A stretch of 64,000 nt of DNA from positions 20,338-84,337 of the IMG/VR virus record IMGVR_UViG_3300044643_000612. One strand, 5' to 3'. Of this stretch, positions 56,701 through 64,000 are shown piece after piece. Source of the stretch: a virus. The notes under the pieces were generated by a model. That model was not told the origin of the DNA. It saw nothing but the letters and a program-made list of their open reading frames with translations, and did no database searches. The translations under genes and the position numbers were made by a program. The first letter of the stretch is position 1; every line of letters begins with the position of its first letter.

Positions 56701-59700
56701 GCAACCTGCTCTACGGCGCTGTTGACCCGCTTTACGTCCAGACCCAGTCGCTTGGCGATTACCGTGAGGTCGTCCGTCGTCAGCGCGCGCACCACAGTGC
56801 GCATACCCTTGCCCGTAAGCGAGCGCCAGACCGCAGTCAGGGTATCGAGCCCCTGCTGCCGGTTGTGGAAGGTAGCTGCCAGACCCCCCGCACCATTAGC
56901 CATCTCGGATGCGCTGCGCGACAGGCGCACGCGCTCTTCAAACTCGCCACCCTTAGAGCGCTGCTGGCTAATGTCTCGCAGGATTCGGTCGATCTCGTCG
57001 TCGCCCAGAAGCGCTTCGGCGTCTGCTTCCACCTCAGTCCGGTTCGCCATCTGGGGCCTGCCGCTGATAAGGTCGAGTACGTCCCTGCTCCGGAACTTGC
57101 CGTCGCTCTTCGCAAGGCTATCCAGCGCCCGAACCACAGGGTTGTCCTTACCCGTCAACCTGTCCGCGATATCCCGGAAGAACTTTACCGCCTTCTGAAG
57201 CAGGGTGAGCTGCTCCGGCGTGAACCCATCCTTGAACCGCTGCTGTAGGATCGACGTGGCGTTGACCGCCCAAAACTCAGACGGGTTAATGTACTGATAG
57301 TAGTCAAACGGGACGTCGCCCTTCGCCCACATTTGGGAGGCTTTCTGCCTAGCATCGCGTGTCCGTGCCCGCGCCAGCTGGAGAAACTCCTTGCTCGGGG
57401 CGTCAGAAACGCTAGCGAGAAGCGCATTGACCTGCTTAAGCCACTGAGCGCGGATCGCAGACTGGAGCCCGGGGGTCAGTACCCGCTCCATACCATGCAG
57501 TAGCTCGTGGACGAGCAGAGTATCCCGGATGTCTTCGCGGTCTGTAGCGGTGGGGTTTTCTACATAGTGACGGATAACGTCGCCATACAAACGGACGATG
57601 TGTTCTTTGGGGTCGTATACGCCCAGTGGCAGGTTCTTGGTACCGTCTACCAGACCGGTGCCTTCCTGAAGCTCCAGCTTGACTGTATTTAGAACGGGCA
57701 ACACGTTGTTTACCCAGGTCGTGAAGGCGTTGGCGTACTCCGTCGTGAGCGCCCCTCGGGCGGACTCTGCCTTGATGGGTTGGGGAGGCCCCTGCCGCGC
57801 TTCCTGCTTCGCGCCTACCGCCCGCTTCGTCGGGCCGTAGAGGACAAACGGCTCTTTGTTCGCCTTCTTCCGGGCGAGGAAGCGCTCCAGAAACTCGGGC
57901 GACAGGTACTCTGCCGCCTTCAGCGCGTCATTGAGCATCTGGACTTGCTCGGGCGTGGCCTTACTCAGCGACTTGCGGCCCATGACCGCGCGCTTGATGG
58001 CCGCTGCGTGCTTAGGTGCACGTGCCTCTAGGTCTGGCGCAGCAGGCGCAGTACCGGCTTCGGCCTCCTTCGCCGCCAGAGCCTCCTTCTTGGTGTAGAG
58101 CGGCTTGCGCTTCGTAACTTCCTTAGTCGCGCCTTCCCTCGTTATGGCAGAGACTTCCCGCTGGCGGTCAGCAAACTTGAGCTCACGCTCCGCGACAGCC
58201 ATGACCTGATTACGACGAGCTGCCACATGGTCAGCGATACGCTGGAGAAACTGGGTGTCTCCCACTAGCGTCTTACCCTGTAGCTTCTTCGTCGTGCCCC
58301 CAGTTGGCACCAGTGGATTATCGACGTCTCTGTTGGCCTCACCGTAGTTAGCAAGGGAAGCCGAGTCGTAAAGGTCGTCCTCGACGCGGTACTCGAACCC
58401 CCCGTCTGGGGCCTCGTCGGCGTAGAGCTTGATTTGGGTGCCGTCGTTCAACGTCACCGGGAAGAACCAGCTAGCCGAGTTAGCCTCGTCTGCCGTATTC
58501 GCCTTACTCTCCTGTAGGGAAGGCTCGATTTGATCGACAGTTAGCGGCGCGTCTCCGCGCTGCGCCTGAACGGCAGCGATGTTCTTGGCGTCTTCGATAA
58601 GGCCGGGCGTACTCGTGCCACGATCAAACACCTCTACCGACTCCGGGGCCTCTCCCAGTCGGCGGGTGAAGTCGTTCACCAGCTGGGTCTCTTGGTCAAT
58701 TTCGGTCGGGGGTGCCGGGCGTGGGGTAGGCTCAAGCAAGGGCTCCGCAGGCACCGACTGGTCGTAGGAAAGCACCTCATACGGAGGCAGTTCCGCGTTG
58801 GGGCCGGGAGTGGGCGGAGGGGCAGAAACAGGAGCCACAGGCTCGGGGGGAGCAATTTCCTCCACCGGCGCAGGCTGGATAGGCTCTGGAGCAGGAGCAG
58901 TAACCTCGGGCGGAGGAGCCGCTACAGGCGGAGGAGCAGGCGGAGCGGCAGGAGCCGGGGCGGGCGCAGCCGTGGGCGCAAGCGGGGTCTCTACCGTAGC
59001 AGCTTTGGCCTGTTCGAGACTGGGTACGATCTTCGGGGGAGCCACGGGTGCGGTAGGGGCGACCTCCGGTGCAAGGTCCATGGGCTGGCCCACGTACGCC
59101 TTCAGCTCCGTGACCGGGTCAAACTCAAGGCCCTTGGCGGCTTTTTGCGCAAGCTGGCGAGCCAGAGGGGCAAGCTTAGTGCCCTCGGGGATTTCAACGC
59201 CCATCTCGGATGCGAGTTCAGGAAGCGTAGCCTTCCACTGGGCCACGCGCTCCTTCATCGGCATCTTGACCTTGGGGGTCAGTGCACCGGGTTGTTCTGC
59301 TTCTCCAGCAACAGGAGGGACAACAGCAGGCTCAACATCTGCCACTGGTCCAAGGTCAGGGACTCCGCCCATGGTGGGAGCTTGTCCCGGGGTACCTCCT
59401 CCAACAGGAACTGAAACGCCTGCTCCACTTGGAGCGCTGACATCCACTCCAGCTCCGACATCTGTGGGTGGAGCTCCTTCCTCAGTAGGCTCAGTGGTAG
59501 CATTAGCACGCTCCCATACATTAGAAGCGGCCTCGGCCAACATCTCGTTTCGGCGGGTCATAACCTCCGCGCGAGCTTCTTCAGGAGTGAACTGGGGGTT
59601 CTCCGCCTGAACGGTAGCCAGATTGGATTCGAAGATACGCTGGAACTCTTCCCGGGTCTGGGCACGAGCCTCTTCAGGAGAAAGCCCCATAGCGGTGGCG

Positions 59701-60725
59701 GTTGCGCCCGTGGCGGGCGGCTCTACCTTTCGCTCAAACTGGGCACCAACAGCACCCACGGGAGCGCCGACGAGACCGGCGGTCAGCCCCGATACCAGAT
59801 ATTCCTTGCGGGCCTCCTCGTCAGCCAAAGGCAGCTCAGCCGCAAAACGCTCACCCACTTGCTGGAGCGGTTCGGTGATGGCTTCTTCCGCTGCGCCCTT
59901 GACCGCACCCTTAGCGGTCTGCGTCAGGAAGGTCTGGACAGGCTTCGACGCAGCCTTGGTAGCAGCCTCACCAACAACCTTCTTAACCGGGGCACCAAAC
60001 ACGCGACCCAGACCGGGGACGAAGCGCTCAGCAACGGTCTCGACGCCTGCCTGTACCGGCGCAACTGCAACGCTCTTGGCGGCTTCGCTTTTGGTTAGTT
60101 TCTCCGTGCCACCCTCCGTGGCGCGGTCCACGTTCGACCCGACGAAGAACGGAGTAGAGGCCACAGTGCCCCCAAGGACACCAGCGACACCCCCGGCAAC
60201 AGTGCCTGCGCCCGGAGCAACAACTGTACCCGCAGCAGCACCAGCAAGACCGCCGACAATGCTAGCCCCCATCTGGGGAGCGGACACAGCGAGGTTTTCC
60301 AGCAGAAGTGCACCAAGACCCGCGTTGCCTTGAGCAAGGTCTTCGATGGACGGAGCGCCACCGGGCAGTTGCTCTTCGGCCTTATCGCGCGCTGCGCGTA
60401 GCCTCCGGAGGTAGTCTTCTTCCTCGTCCGGCGTCAGCGTGCCAGCCAGCTTCTCGATAGCGTACGGCAGTCCCGCCGTAAGCTGACTACCCGCAAGCGT
60501 CATACCCGCGCCGAGTGCGTCCCGCTTACCCGGCTTCTTGTCCGTCGCGCCCGGGGTGGGGGTGGTAGAGATTGGGACCCAGGTATCCCCGGCGAGGAAA
60601 AACTGCTCCCCCGTTTTCGGGTTAGCCGCAAGCGTACCCTTTGACATGGGGTACCACGTCCCGCCAACCTGCATAAACCGCTCACCGGTCTTCGGGTTGA
60701 GGGCAATAGGCCGGACATTAGCCAT
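53775..60725 (-). CDS. Giant internal virion protein with HExxH motif and PLxRFG-type C-terminal region (2316 aa)
   Basis: ATG 60725 with GAGG upstream. Two repeats NPKTGERFMQVGGTWYPMS/NPKTGEQFFLAGDTWVPIS open the protein. A Gly/Ala-rich hydrophobic region (about 125-200) may span membranes. A long Pro/Ala linker (430-660) follows. HELLH at residues 1073-1077 is a zinc-metalloprotease-type motif. The C-terminal third (NRPRIAKQGLWRIPFQFQMFPMQMTSYLVRNFLG) resembles the PLxRFG/large polyvalent proteins of podoviruses. It is likely packaged and ejected with DNA, and is the counterpart of the 1188-aa protein at 15079. Confidence 0.75.
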   Translation of the reverse strand: MANVRPIALNPKTGERFMQVGGTWYPMSKGTLAANPKTGEQFFLAGDTWVPISTTPTPGATDKKPGKRDALGAGMTLAGSQLTAGLPYAIEKLAGTLTPDEEEDYLRRLRAARDKAEEQLPGGAPSIEDLAQGNAGLGALLLENLAVSAPQMGASIVGGLAGAAAGTVVAPGAGTVAGGVAGVLGGTVASTPFFVGSNVDRATEGGTEKLTKSEAAKSVAVAPVQAGVETVAERFVPGLGRVFGAPVKKVVGEAATKAASKPVQTFLTQTAKGAVKGAAEEAITEPLQQVGERFAAELPLADEEARKEYLVSGLTAGLVGAPVGAVGAQFERKVEPPATGATATAMGLSPEEARAQTREEFQRIFESNLATVQAENPQFTPEEARAEVMTRRNEMLAEAASNVWERANATTEPTEEGAPPTDVGAGVDVSAPSGAGVSVPVGGGTPGQAPTMGGVPDLGPVADVEPAVVPPVAGEAEQPGALTPKVKMPMKERVAQWKATLPELASEMGVEIPEGTKLAPLARQLAQKAAKGLEFDPVTELKAYVGQPMDLAPEVAPTAPVAPPKIVPSLEQAKAATVETPLAPTAAPAPAPAAPPAPPPVAAPPPEVTAPAPEPIQPAPVEEIAPPEPVAPVSAPPPTPGPNAELPPYEVLSYDQSVPAEPLLEPTPRPAPPTEIDQETQLVNDFTRRLGEAPESVEVFDRGTSTPGLIEDAKNIAAVQAQRGDAPLTVDQIEPSLQESKANTADEANSASWFFPVTLNDGTQIKLYADEAPDGGFEYRVEDDLYDSASLANYGEANRDVDNPLVPTGGTTKKLQGKTLVGDTQFLQRIADHVAARRNQVMAVAERELKFADRQREVSAITREGATKEVTKRKPLYTKKEALAAKEAEAGTAPAAPDLEARAPKHAAAIKRAVMGRKSLSKATPEQVQMLNDALKAAEYLSPEFLERFLARKKANKEPFVLYGPTKRAVGAKQEARQGPPQPIKAESARGALTTEYANAFTTWVNNVLPVLNTVKLELQEGTGLVDGTKNLPLGVYDPKEHIVRLYGDVIRHYVENPTATDREDIRDTLLVHELLHGMERVLTPGLQSAIRAQWLKQVNALLASVSDAPSKEFLQLARARTRDARQKASQMWAKGDVPFDYYQYINPSEFWAVNATSILQQRFKDGFTPEQLTLLQKAVKFFRDIADRLTGKDNPVVRALDSLAKSDGKFRSRDVLDLISGRPQMANRTEVEADAEALLGDDEIDRILRDISQQRSKGGEFEERVRLSRSASEMANGAGGLAATFHNRQQGLDTLTAVWRSLTGKGMRTVVRALTTDDLTVIAKRLGLDVKRVNSAVEQVATDRIGALQLLEEHVRKWDAFNKKSEAGGQLLADVMAMSVRYDVDPTRAPSARAYMAVDEALQSLRSNPNPDRAAIAEREEEIRRVYQGANTAEHEVIGGWNDLAKAEFGGGEGKRIFAMVKDAYKGSLDRHYDLIKQWVEASHRTEERRAEVMSQIDEMFAPAFARTVYFPFMRHGRFWVSVGTGEKSEFYLFESETQRNLFQIQRERELRDAKDRREVNIGNDLTGLRSRMVEEKSASAALNSVLGMLDNGIPDVDAFKDSIFQMYLQTLPEGDMRRRFLTVKYKTGWSTDALRNFVVSQNAAASQLARLGNGYKIRAAVSQLEDLLKSRSTDEGDDAPVERLPNIELLEPIVKELKLRAIEEITPNYSKAGEIDWDKLGALGTKTVFIMMMTSPKTAIIQLTQLPLVGMPVLSGRFGAAKSIGMMNKYMGNFLTLKQFSFTHKDRDGEVITRTGDISMRESRYIKDLEASDPVRHAAMLQAWNYANIRNIFMSTFSGDLNDRTRESTTEFGVGQALKQGRYASALSQGVRSTFNFMGAAFQMTERASRELMFMASFELAYDKKLASGMRPDAAVEAASKEAAELTNEALFNYTYYNRPRIAKQGLWRIPFQFQMFPMQMTSYLVRNFLGMMPMLNEKAERKEAANKFFGTMLMTGMVAGVPGMGLIYMSTAAVAQAALGAWKEATGDEDDDPTSALSGVDLDTWFRSYFIPEMFGAGSGVAQSLGLSPEDAAMLARMWEFGPVGALTDLSIQPSTSISSLWFSQDLRSDTLLGKTQEAFFNTLLGPAGGLVRNAATAVDYMQQGDGARAAEYVVPAFFRGAITAQRLDREGLVTKSGVPVMPPEFYSFAKLSAQTAGFGSTEAYQAQRENVELKGISKKIDAKATLLVRQYVAAQTRYNSTDGQNGDAFAKIMDDITEFNTENPLYAIGLDTLGEAATRKAEEQAGAIKGLTLDPKNPLNVYVGARRVEEAQ

Positions 60726-60734
60726 GGCTTATCC

Positions 60735-62036
60735 TCAGTTAATTCGGACCGTGCCGGGCGGAAGCTGGCTACCGGCGGCAGCGGGAGCCGCTTGGCCACC
60801 CAAAGAAGACGCACCATCTGAGAACACAGGGATACCGTTATCCTGCATAGCCTTATTTTCAATGGCCATAGCCGTACCAAAGTCACCCCTTTGCATGGCT
60901 TTCATGTACGGGCCGTTGGTCTGAAGCCCCTGCCGAACCCACTTACGCCCTTCTTCGGAGCGCTTAAAGTCTTCTGCTCGTAGCTGCTTTTCCATGGCGC
61001 TAGCGCCACGGTCAGCGGAGTACCTTTGGGCGCTAGCCGCAAGACGCGCCTTAGCCATCTCAGTAGCATTCCCCTCTCGGGCAATCTGCATTGCCTGATC
61101 TAGCTTGATACCTTCCGCAACCATCTGCTTCGTAGCCTGTATCTCGCTCAGAGTCATATTCATCAGTTCGGCGCGCTGCTTGTTGGTGGCCCCTTCCTGC
61201 GCCGCCAGCGCGTCGATAGCCTCCCGCATACCCTGTTTGCGTTCCTTGGCCATCTGCTGCGCACCCGGTAGAGCAGACTCGATACCCGCAGCAGCCCCAC
61301 GTAGGAACCCACCCGGGGTCGTCGCCATCTTGGCTCCGATCTGGGCCAGCGTCATGTACATGTCCTGCTTCTTCTGCGCTGCCTGCGCTTCGGGGGACAT
61401 CTCGCTCTCGTAGTAGCCTCGCTGCATATCCGAGTACTTCGTCTCGCGTCCGAGGAGCGCTTCCCGCTCGTCCATTCTGCGCTTAATTTCTTCGGGGTCG
61501 GTAACCGATAGCTGCCGCATTTTCTCGCTCGCGGTCTGCGGCTTCTTGACCGCACCTGCTTCTGCGAAGGCCACGATTCCGCCGTTAGCGTAGCCGCCGT
61601 TGTCAGGTTCATCGAACATGCTGGGCGGGAGTGGCAGACCCACAATACCGCCGGACGCCATGCTGGGGGGAGGACCCATGGGAGACGGAGGCTCCATAGG
61701 CGGGGGACCGCCCATAGGCGGAGGCGGACCCATCGGGGGACCGCCCATAGGCGGAGGAGCGGGGGGAGCACCACCGGGCGCGATAGCACCAAGACCCGCA
61801 CCGCCGGGAGGCATGGGGGGAGCCGGAGGGGCAAAAGTCTGCTGAGCGACGGTCTGTTGCGGAGCTGCTTCTTGTTGAGCGGCAGAGCGCATACGGTCGA
61901 TGAACATGCCCGCAAGGGTACCGGCAGTGGGGTCAACGACTCCCATCTGCATCGCCTGAGCGATCTTCTGCTTGTTACCGCCGTAGTCCTTAGCGATCTG
62001 CTCGGGGGACTGGAGGTTGAACGGCTTCGTTTCCAT
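60735..62036 (-). CDS. Structural protein with Pro/Met/Gly-rich segment (433 aa)
   Basis: ATG 62036. Residues 1-60 are helical (IAKDYGGNKQKIAQAMQMGVV). Residues 70-130 are a Pro-Gly-Met repeat (PPMGGPPMGPPPPMGG). Next comes ASGGIVGLPLPPS and GGIVAFAEAG, motifs common in internal virion proteins, and the rest is helical and charged. It holds the same place in gene order as the 448-aa protein at 13729. Probably an internal or tail protein. Confidence 0.65.
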   Translation of the reverse strand: METKPFNLQSPEQIAKDYGGNKQKIAQAMQMGVVDPTAGTLAGMFIDRMRSAAQQEAAPQQTVAQQTFAPPAPPMPPGGAGLGAIAPGGAPPAPPPMGGPPMGPPPPMGGPPPMEPPSPMGPPPSMASGGIVGLPLPPSMFDEPDNGGYANGGIVAFAEAGAVKKPQTASEKMRQLSVTDPEEIKRRMDEREALLGRETKYSDMQRGYYESEMSPEAQAAQKKQDMYMTLAQIGAKMATTPGGFLRGAAAGIESALPGAQQMAKERKQGMREAIDALAAQEGATNKQRAELMNMTLSEIQATKQMVAEGIKLDQAMQIAREGNATEMAKARLAASAQRYSADRGASAMEKQLRAEDFKRSEEGRKWVRQGLQTNGPYMKAMQRGDFGTAMAIENKAMQDNGIPVFSDGASSLGGQAAPAAAGSQLPPGTVRIN

Positions 62037-62045
62037 CGTCAGCCC

Positions 62046-63695
62046 TTACCTATACATGTTGTACATGCTGGCCGCGCTAAGGCCCGTACCCACCGCCTGC
62101 TGGAACATAGAAGGAGCTGCGGTCGCCGTCGTCTGGGTGTTGTTCATTTGGATGGGCAGGCCACGGATGATATTGCTGTAGTTGCCCAGCTGCTCCATCG
62201 GGTAATTCTGCTGCCGCTGGAAGTCCCCATACGACATATCCATGCGCTGCTGTTCCATGCGCTGCTGCATACCCGCCGCATCCCCCTGAGCCTGAAGCCG
62301 AGAGAGGTTGGACTGCTGCTGGTACTGGCCGAGGTTACCCAGAGTTTGCGCCATCTGACCTGCGGCTTGCGCGCCAGCCAGACCCTGCTGGGAACCGAAC
62401 TGACGTGACTGCTCCCCAAGGCGCTGCGCCTCAAGGTTCTGCGTGGAGTTGAACTGCCCCGCCGTAAGCCCAGCCTGCTGATTAGCCAGCGCTGCCTGAA
62501 GCCCGGCCTGCTGATTGTCCCGGGAAGCCTGATACCCGTACTGCTGGTTGGACTGGTTCGCCGTAAGGTCTGCCTGCTGGTTAGCCAGTGCCGCCTGCAT
62601 GGCTTGCTGAGCGCTAAGCCCCTGTGTCTGAAGCTGCGCCGCAAGGTTCTGTTGACCCACGGTGAGGCCAGCCTGCTGGTTAGCGAGGGAGGCTTGGAGC
62701 GACGCCTGCTGGTTAGCCATTGCAGCTTGCATAGCCTGCTGGGCATTGAGGCCCTGCGTCTGGAGCTGCGCCGCGAGGTTCTGTACCCGCGACTGACTTT
62801 CAGCGTCGAGGTTAGCCAGCGCTGCCTGAAGACCAGTCTGGGTCCCAAGCTGCTGCACACCAAGCCGGGCTTGGAGGTTTGCTTGTCCTGTAGTCAGCCC
62901 CGCAGCGCGGTCGCGCTCAAACTGAGCCTGCGCGTTCTCATACGCCGACTGGGACCCACGGGCTTGGATGTCGCCCATCTGCTGGCCGAGGTTCCGCTCA
63001 CGCTCAAGAGACGCAAGCAGTTGGCGGCTACCGCCATAGGTTCCCTGACGAGCTGCGCCGAGGTCTTGGACAAGCTGCCCCTGCTTTGCGTCCCGGATAG
63101 CTTCGCGCTTCTGGATGTCGGTGACGTTCTGCTGGTACGGCGACATGTACTGGGAGGCTTGCTGGCCACCAAACTGCTGCGGCCCCTCCATCTGGTACTG
63201 CTGAAGTTCAGGACGAAACCCAGTCTGCGCCGCCCGCATCTCCGGGGAGGTGTATTCCCTCGCTTGGATTTGCTGCGCTTGGACGTCCGCAGGCCCCCGC
63301 ATCTGGTACTGTTGGAGCCCCGCAGCTTGGACTTGCTGCGCTTGGATACGTTCGGCCTGCGCCTGCTGAGCTTGGACCTGTTCCGGAGTCACCCCTTGCG
63401 TGGTGTACTGGTACGGGTTGTATTGAGAAGAGGCGAGCGCTTGGAGCCCGGCCTGCTCCGCCATGGCGGAGCCGACGTTGTACTGGTCCGGGGACTGGAG
63501 CCCCATGACATTCTGTTGGACTTCCAGCTGCGCAGGCGTGAACCCAGCGATGCGCTCTTGGCCGTAAGGCGTGTACTGCCGGTTCGACTCTGCCTGCGCG
63601 CGGCGCATGACGTCTTCGTAGAACGGGCGAGCGTACTCCGGGACGTTGGAGGTCGTCTGCGTGACTTGTGAGACCTGCGTGTTCGACTTGCTCAT
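62046..63695 (-). CDS. Gln-rich internal virion protein of the 'NPYQ' type (549 aa)
   Basis: ATG 63695. Motifs RIAGFTPAQLEVQQ, YMSPYQQNVTDIQ and GTYGGSRQLLAS match the 345-aa protein at 12692-13729. Between and after these are long Gln/Ala repeats, first around VQAQQAQAERIQAQQ (100-160), then repeated NQQAGLQAALA and QTQGLNAQQAMQAA units (250-420), suggesting a long fibrous or coiled segment. C-terminal FRQQNYPMEQLGNYSNII-type sequence recalls the 'LRSQGYPQEQI' of the other copy. Confidence 0.7.
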   Translation of the reverse strand: MSKSNTQVSQVTQTTSNVPEYARPFYEDVMRRAQAESNRQYTPYGQERIAGFTPAQLEVQQNVMGLQSPDQYNVGSAMAEQAGLQALASSQYNPYQYTTQGVTPEQVQAQQAQAERIQAQQVQAAGLQQYQMRGPADVQAQQIQAREYTSPEMRAAQTGFRPELQQYQMEGPQQFGGQQASQYMSPYQQNVTDIQKREAIRDAKQGQLVQDLGAARQGTYGGSRQLLASLERERNLGQQMGDIQARGSQSAYENAQAQFERDRAAGLTTGQANLQARLGVQQLGTQTGLQAALANLDAESQSRVQNLAAQLQTQGLNAQQAMQAAMANQQASLQASLANQQAGLTVGQQNLAAQLQTQGLSAQQAMQAALANQQADLTANQSNQQYGYQASRDNQQAGLQAALANQQAGLTAGQFNSTQNLEAQRLGEQSRQFGSQQGLAGAQAAGQMAQTLGNLGQYQQQSNLSRLQAQGDAAGMQQRMEQQRMDMSYGDFQRQQNYPMEQLGNYSNIIRGLPIQMNNTQTTATAAPSMFQQAVGTGLSAASMYNMYR

Positions 63696-63706
63696 CTCAG
63701 TTATCC

Positions 63707-64000
63707 TTACGCCAGACCACGACGGAGTTTGGTGTCTTCACCACGATCAGCCTTCTTACGTGCCTTATGCGCGCGGTCCATCATTGCGTACAGCTTGTCG
63801 GCCCCGCGCTTGTTGGAACCCTTGCCGATCCGGTTGACCGCCTGAGGGGGGAAGATAACCTCGTCACGCGCCACACGCGCTGCCTGCCTGCCACCAATCT
63901 TTGCAGGGACAGAGTCGCTTACGCCGTCGCCCGGTCCACGGACAGGCTGGCCACCCATGCGAGAGAGCATGTCGATCCCCGCGCTGCTGCTGCCGTTACC
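63707..64000 (-). CDS. Structural protein with GxGxSD domain, C-terminal part (partial)
   Basis: The frame stays open to the window edge (GNGSSSAGIDMLSRMGG), so the start is outside. VRGPGDGVSDSVPAKIGGRQAARVARDEVIFPPQAVNRIGKGSNKRGADKLYAMMDRAH is the same kind of domain as the C-terminus of the 764-aa virion protein at 10396-12690. It precedes the NPYQ-type gene in both halves. Confidence 0.65.
   Translation of the reverse strand, partial: GNGSSSAGIDMLSRMGGQPVRGPGDGVSDSVPAKIGGRQAARVARDEVIFPPQAVNRIGKGSNKRGADKLYAMMDRAHKARKKADRGEDTKLRRGLA

Noticed and set aside
1-64000. Prophage interpretation
   Set aside because: No integrase, attachment repeats, CI-type repressor or flanking bacterial genes are visible; the lone HTH genes are not enough to claim lysogeny.
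1-64000. tRNA or rRNA genes
   Set aside because: None was recognised by eye in the intergenic spaces; most gaps are too short. A tRNA scan could not be run.

Overview
The window is tailed-bacteriophage DNA throughout (Caudoviricetes), most likely from short-tailed phages of Alphaproteobacteria. Evidence: head-tail adaptor, P22 gp10-like tail hub, giant internal virion proteins, spanins, an endolysin, a small terminase and phage-type replication enzymes, all in tightly packed overlapping genes. The host group is inferred from phage copies of two alphaproteobacterial regulators, GapR and GcrA. I see no rRNA, tRNA, integrase, transposase, CRISPR array or ordinary chromosomal genes.

Layout. (A) 1-18.6 kb, plus strand: end of a beta-propeller fibre-like gene, a metallophosphoesterase, lysis genes (small membrane proteins, overlapping inner/outer spanins, endolysin), a structured 0.5-kb gap, then adaptor, fibres, gp10-like hub and three or four internal virion/tail proteins ending in a 1188-aa protein. 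(B) 18.6-35.5 kb, minus strand, apparently one long early operon from a promoter at 35.54-35.56 kb: about 20 small accessory genes, a YdaS-like HTH, primase-helicase, an Acb2/Tad1-like protein, Cas4/RecB-like nuclease, DUF2815 ssDNA-binding protein, GapR, a family A DNA polymerase broken by a split intein with a GIY-YIG nuclease gene in the break, VRR-NUC nuclease, GcrA-like and winged-helix regulators, and a SNF2 helicase. (C) 35.5-37.95 kb: palindrome-rich non-coding DNA, a promoter and the terminase small subunit on the plus strand, a bidirectional-looking terminator, three small minus genes and a plus-strand promoter. (D) 37.9-53.7 kb, plus strand: a second early operon with small genes linked by a repeated stop/start/RBS cassette, then VRR-NUC, DNA polymerase with an intein whose HNH nuclease is written in another reading frame, methyltransferase, PD-(D/E)XK nuclease, HNH proteins, SNF2 helicase, SSB-like protein and primase-helicase, ending at a strong terminator. 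(E) 53.7-64 kb, minus strand: a 2316-aa internal virion protein and three further virion proteins.

A+B and D+E are mirror images: each has a structural series in the same order (GxG-domain protein, NPYQ-type protein, about 440-aa protein, giant protein) converging on a complete replication module. The copies are only distantly related, so this is not a simple inverted duplication. Either two related phage genomes are joined (assembly chimera, co-integrate or recombinant) or one phage carries two full sets. The first is much more likely. The join is probably between about 37.8 and 39.0 kb.

The most striking biology is in the two polymerase genes. Both carry inteins, at different catalytic motifs, and both have a homing endonuclease of a different family (GIY-YIG versus HNH) encoded out of frame over the intein, in the same relative frame. 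In one phage the intein is split into two proteins; in the other it is still one continuous reading frame.
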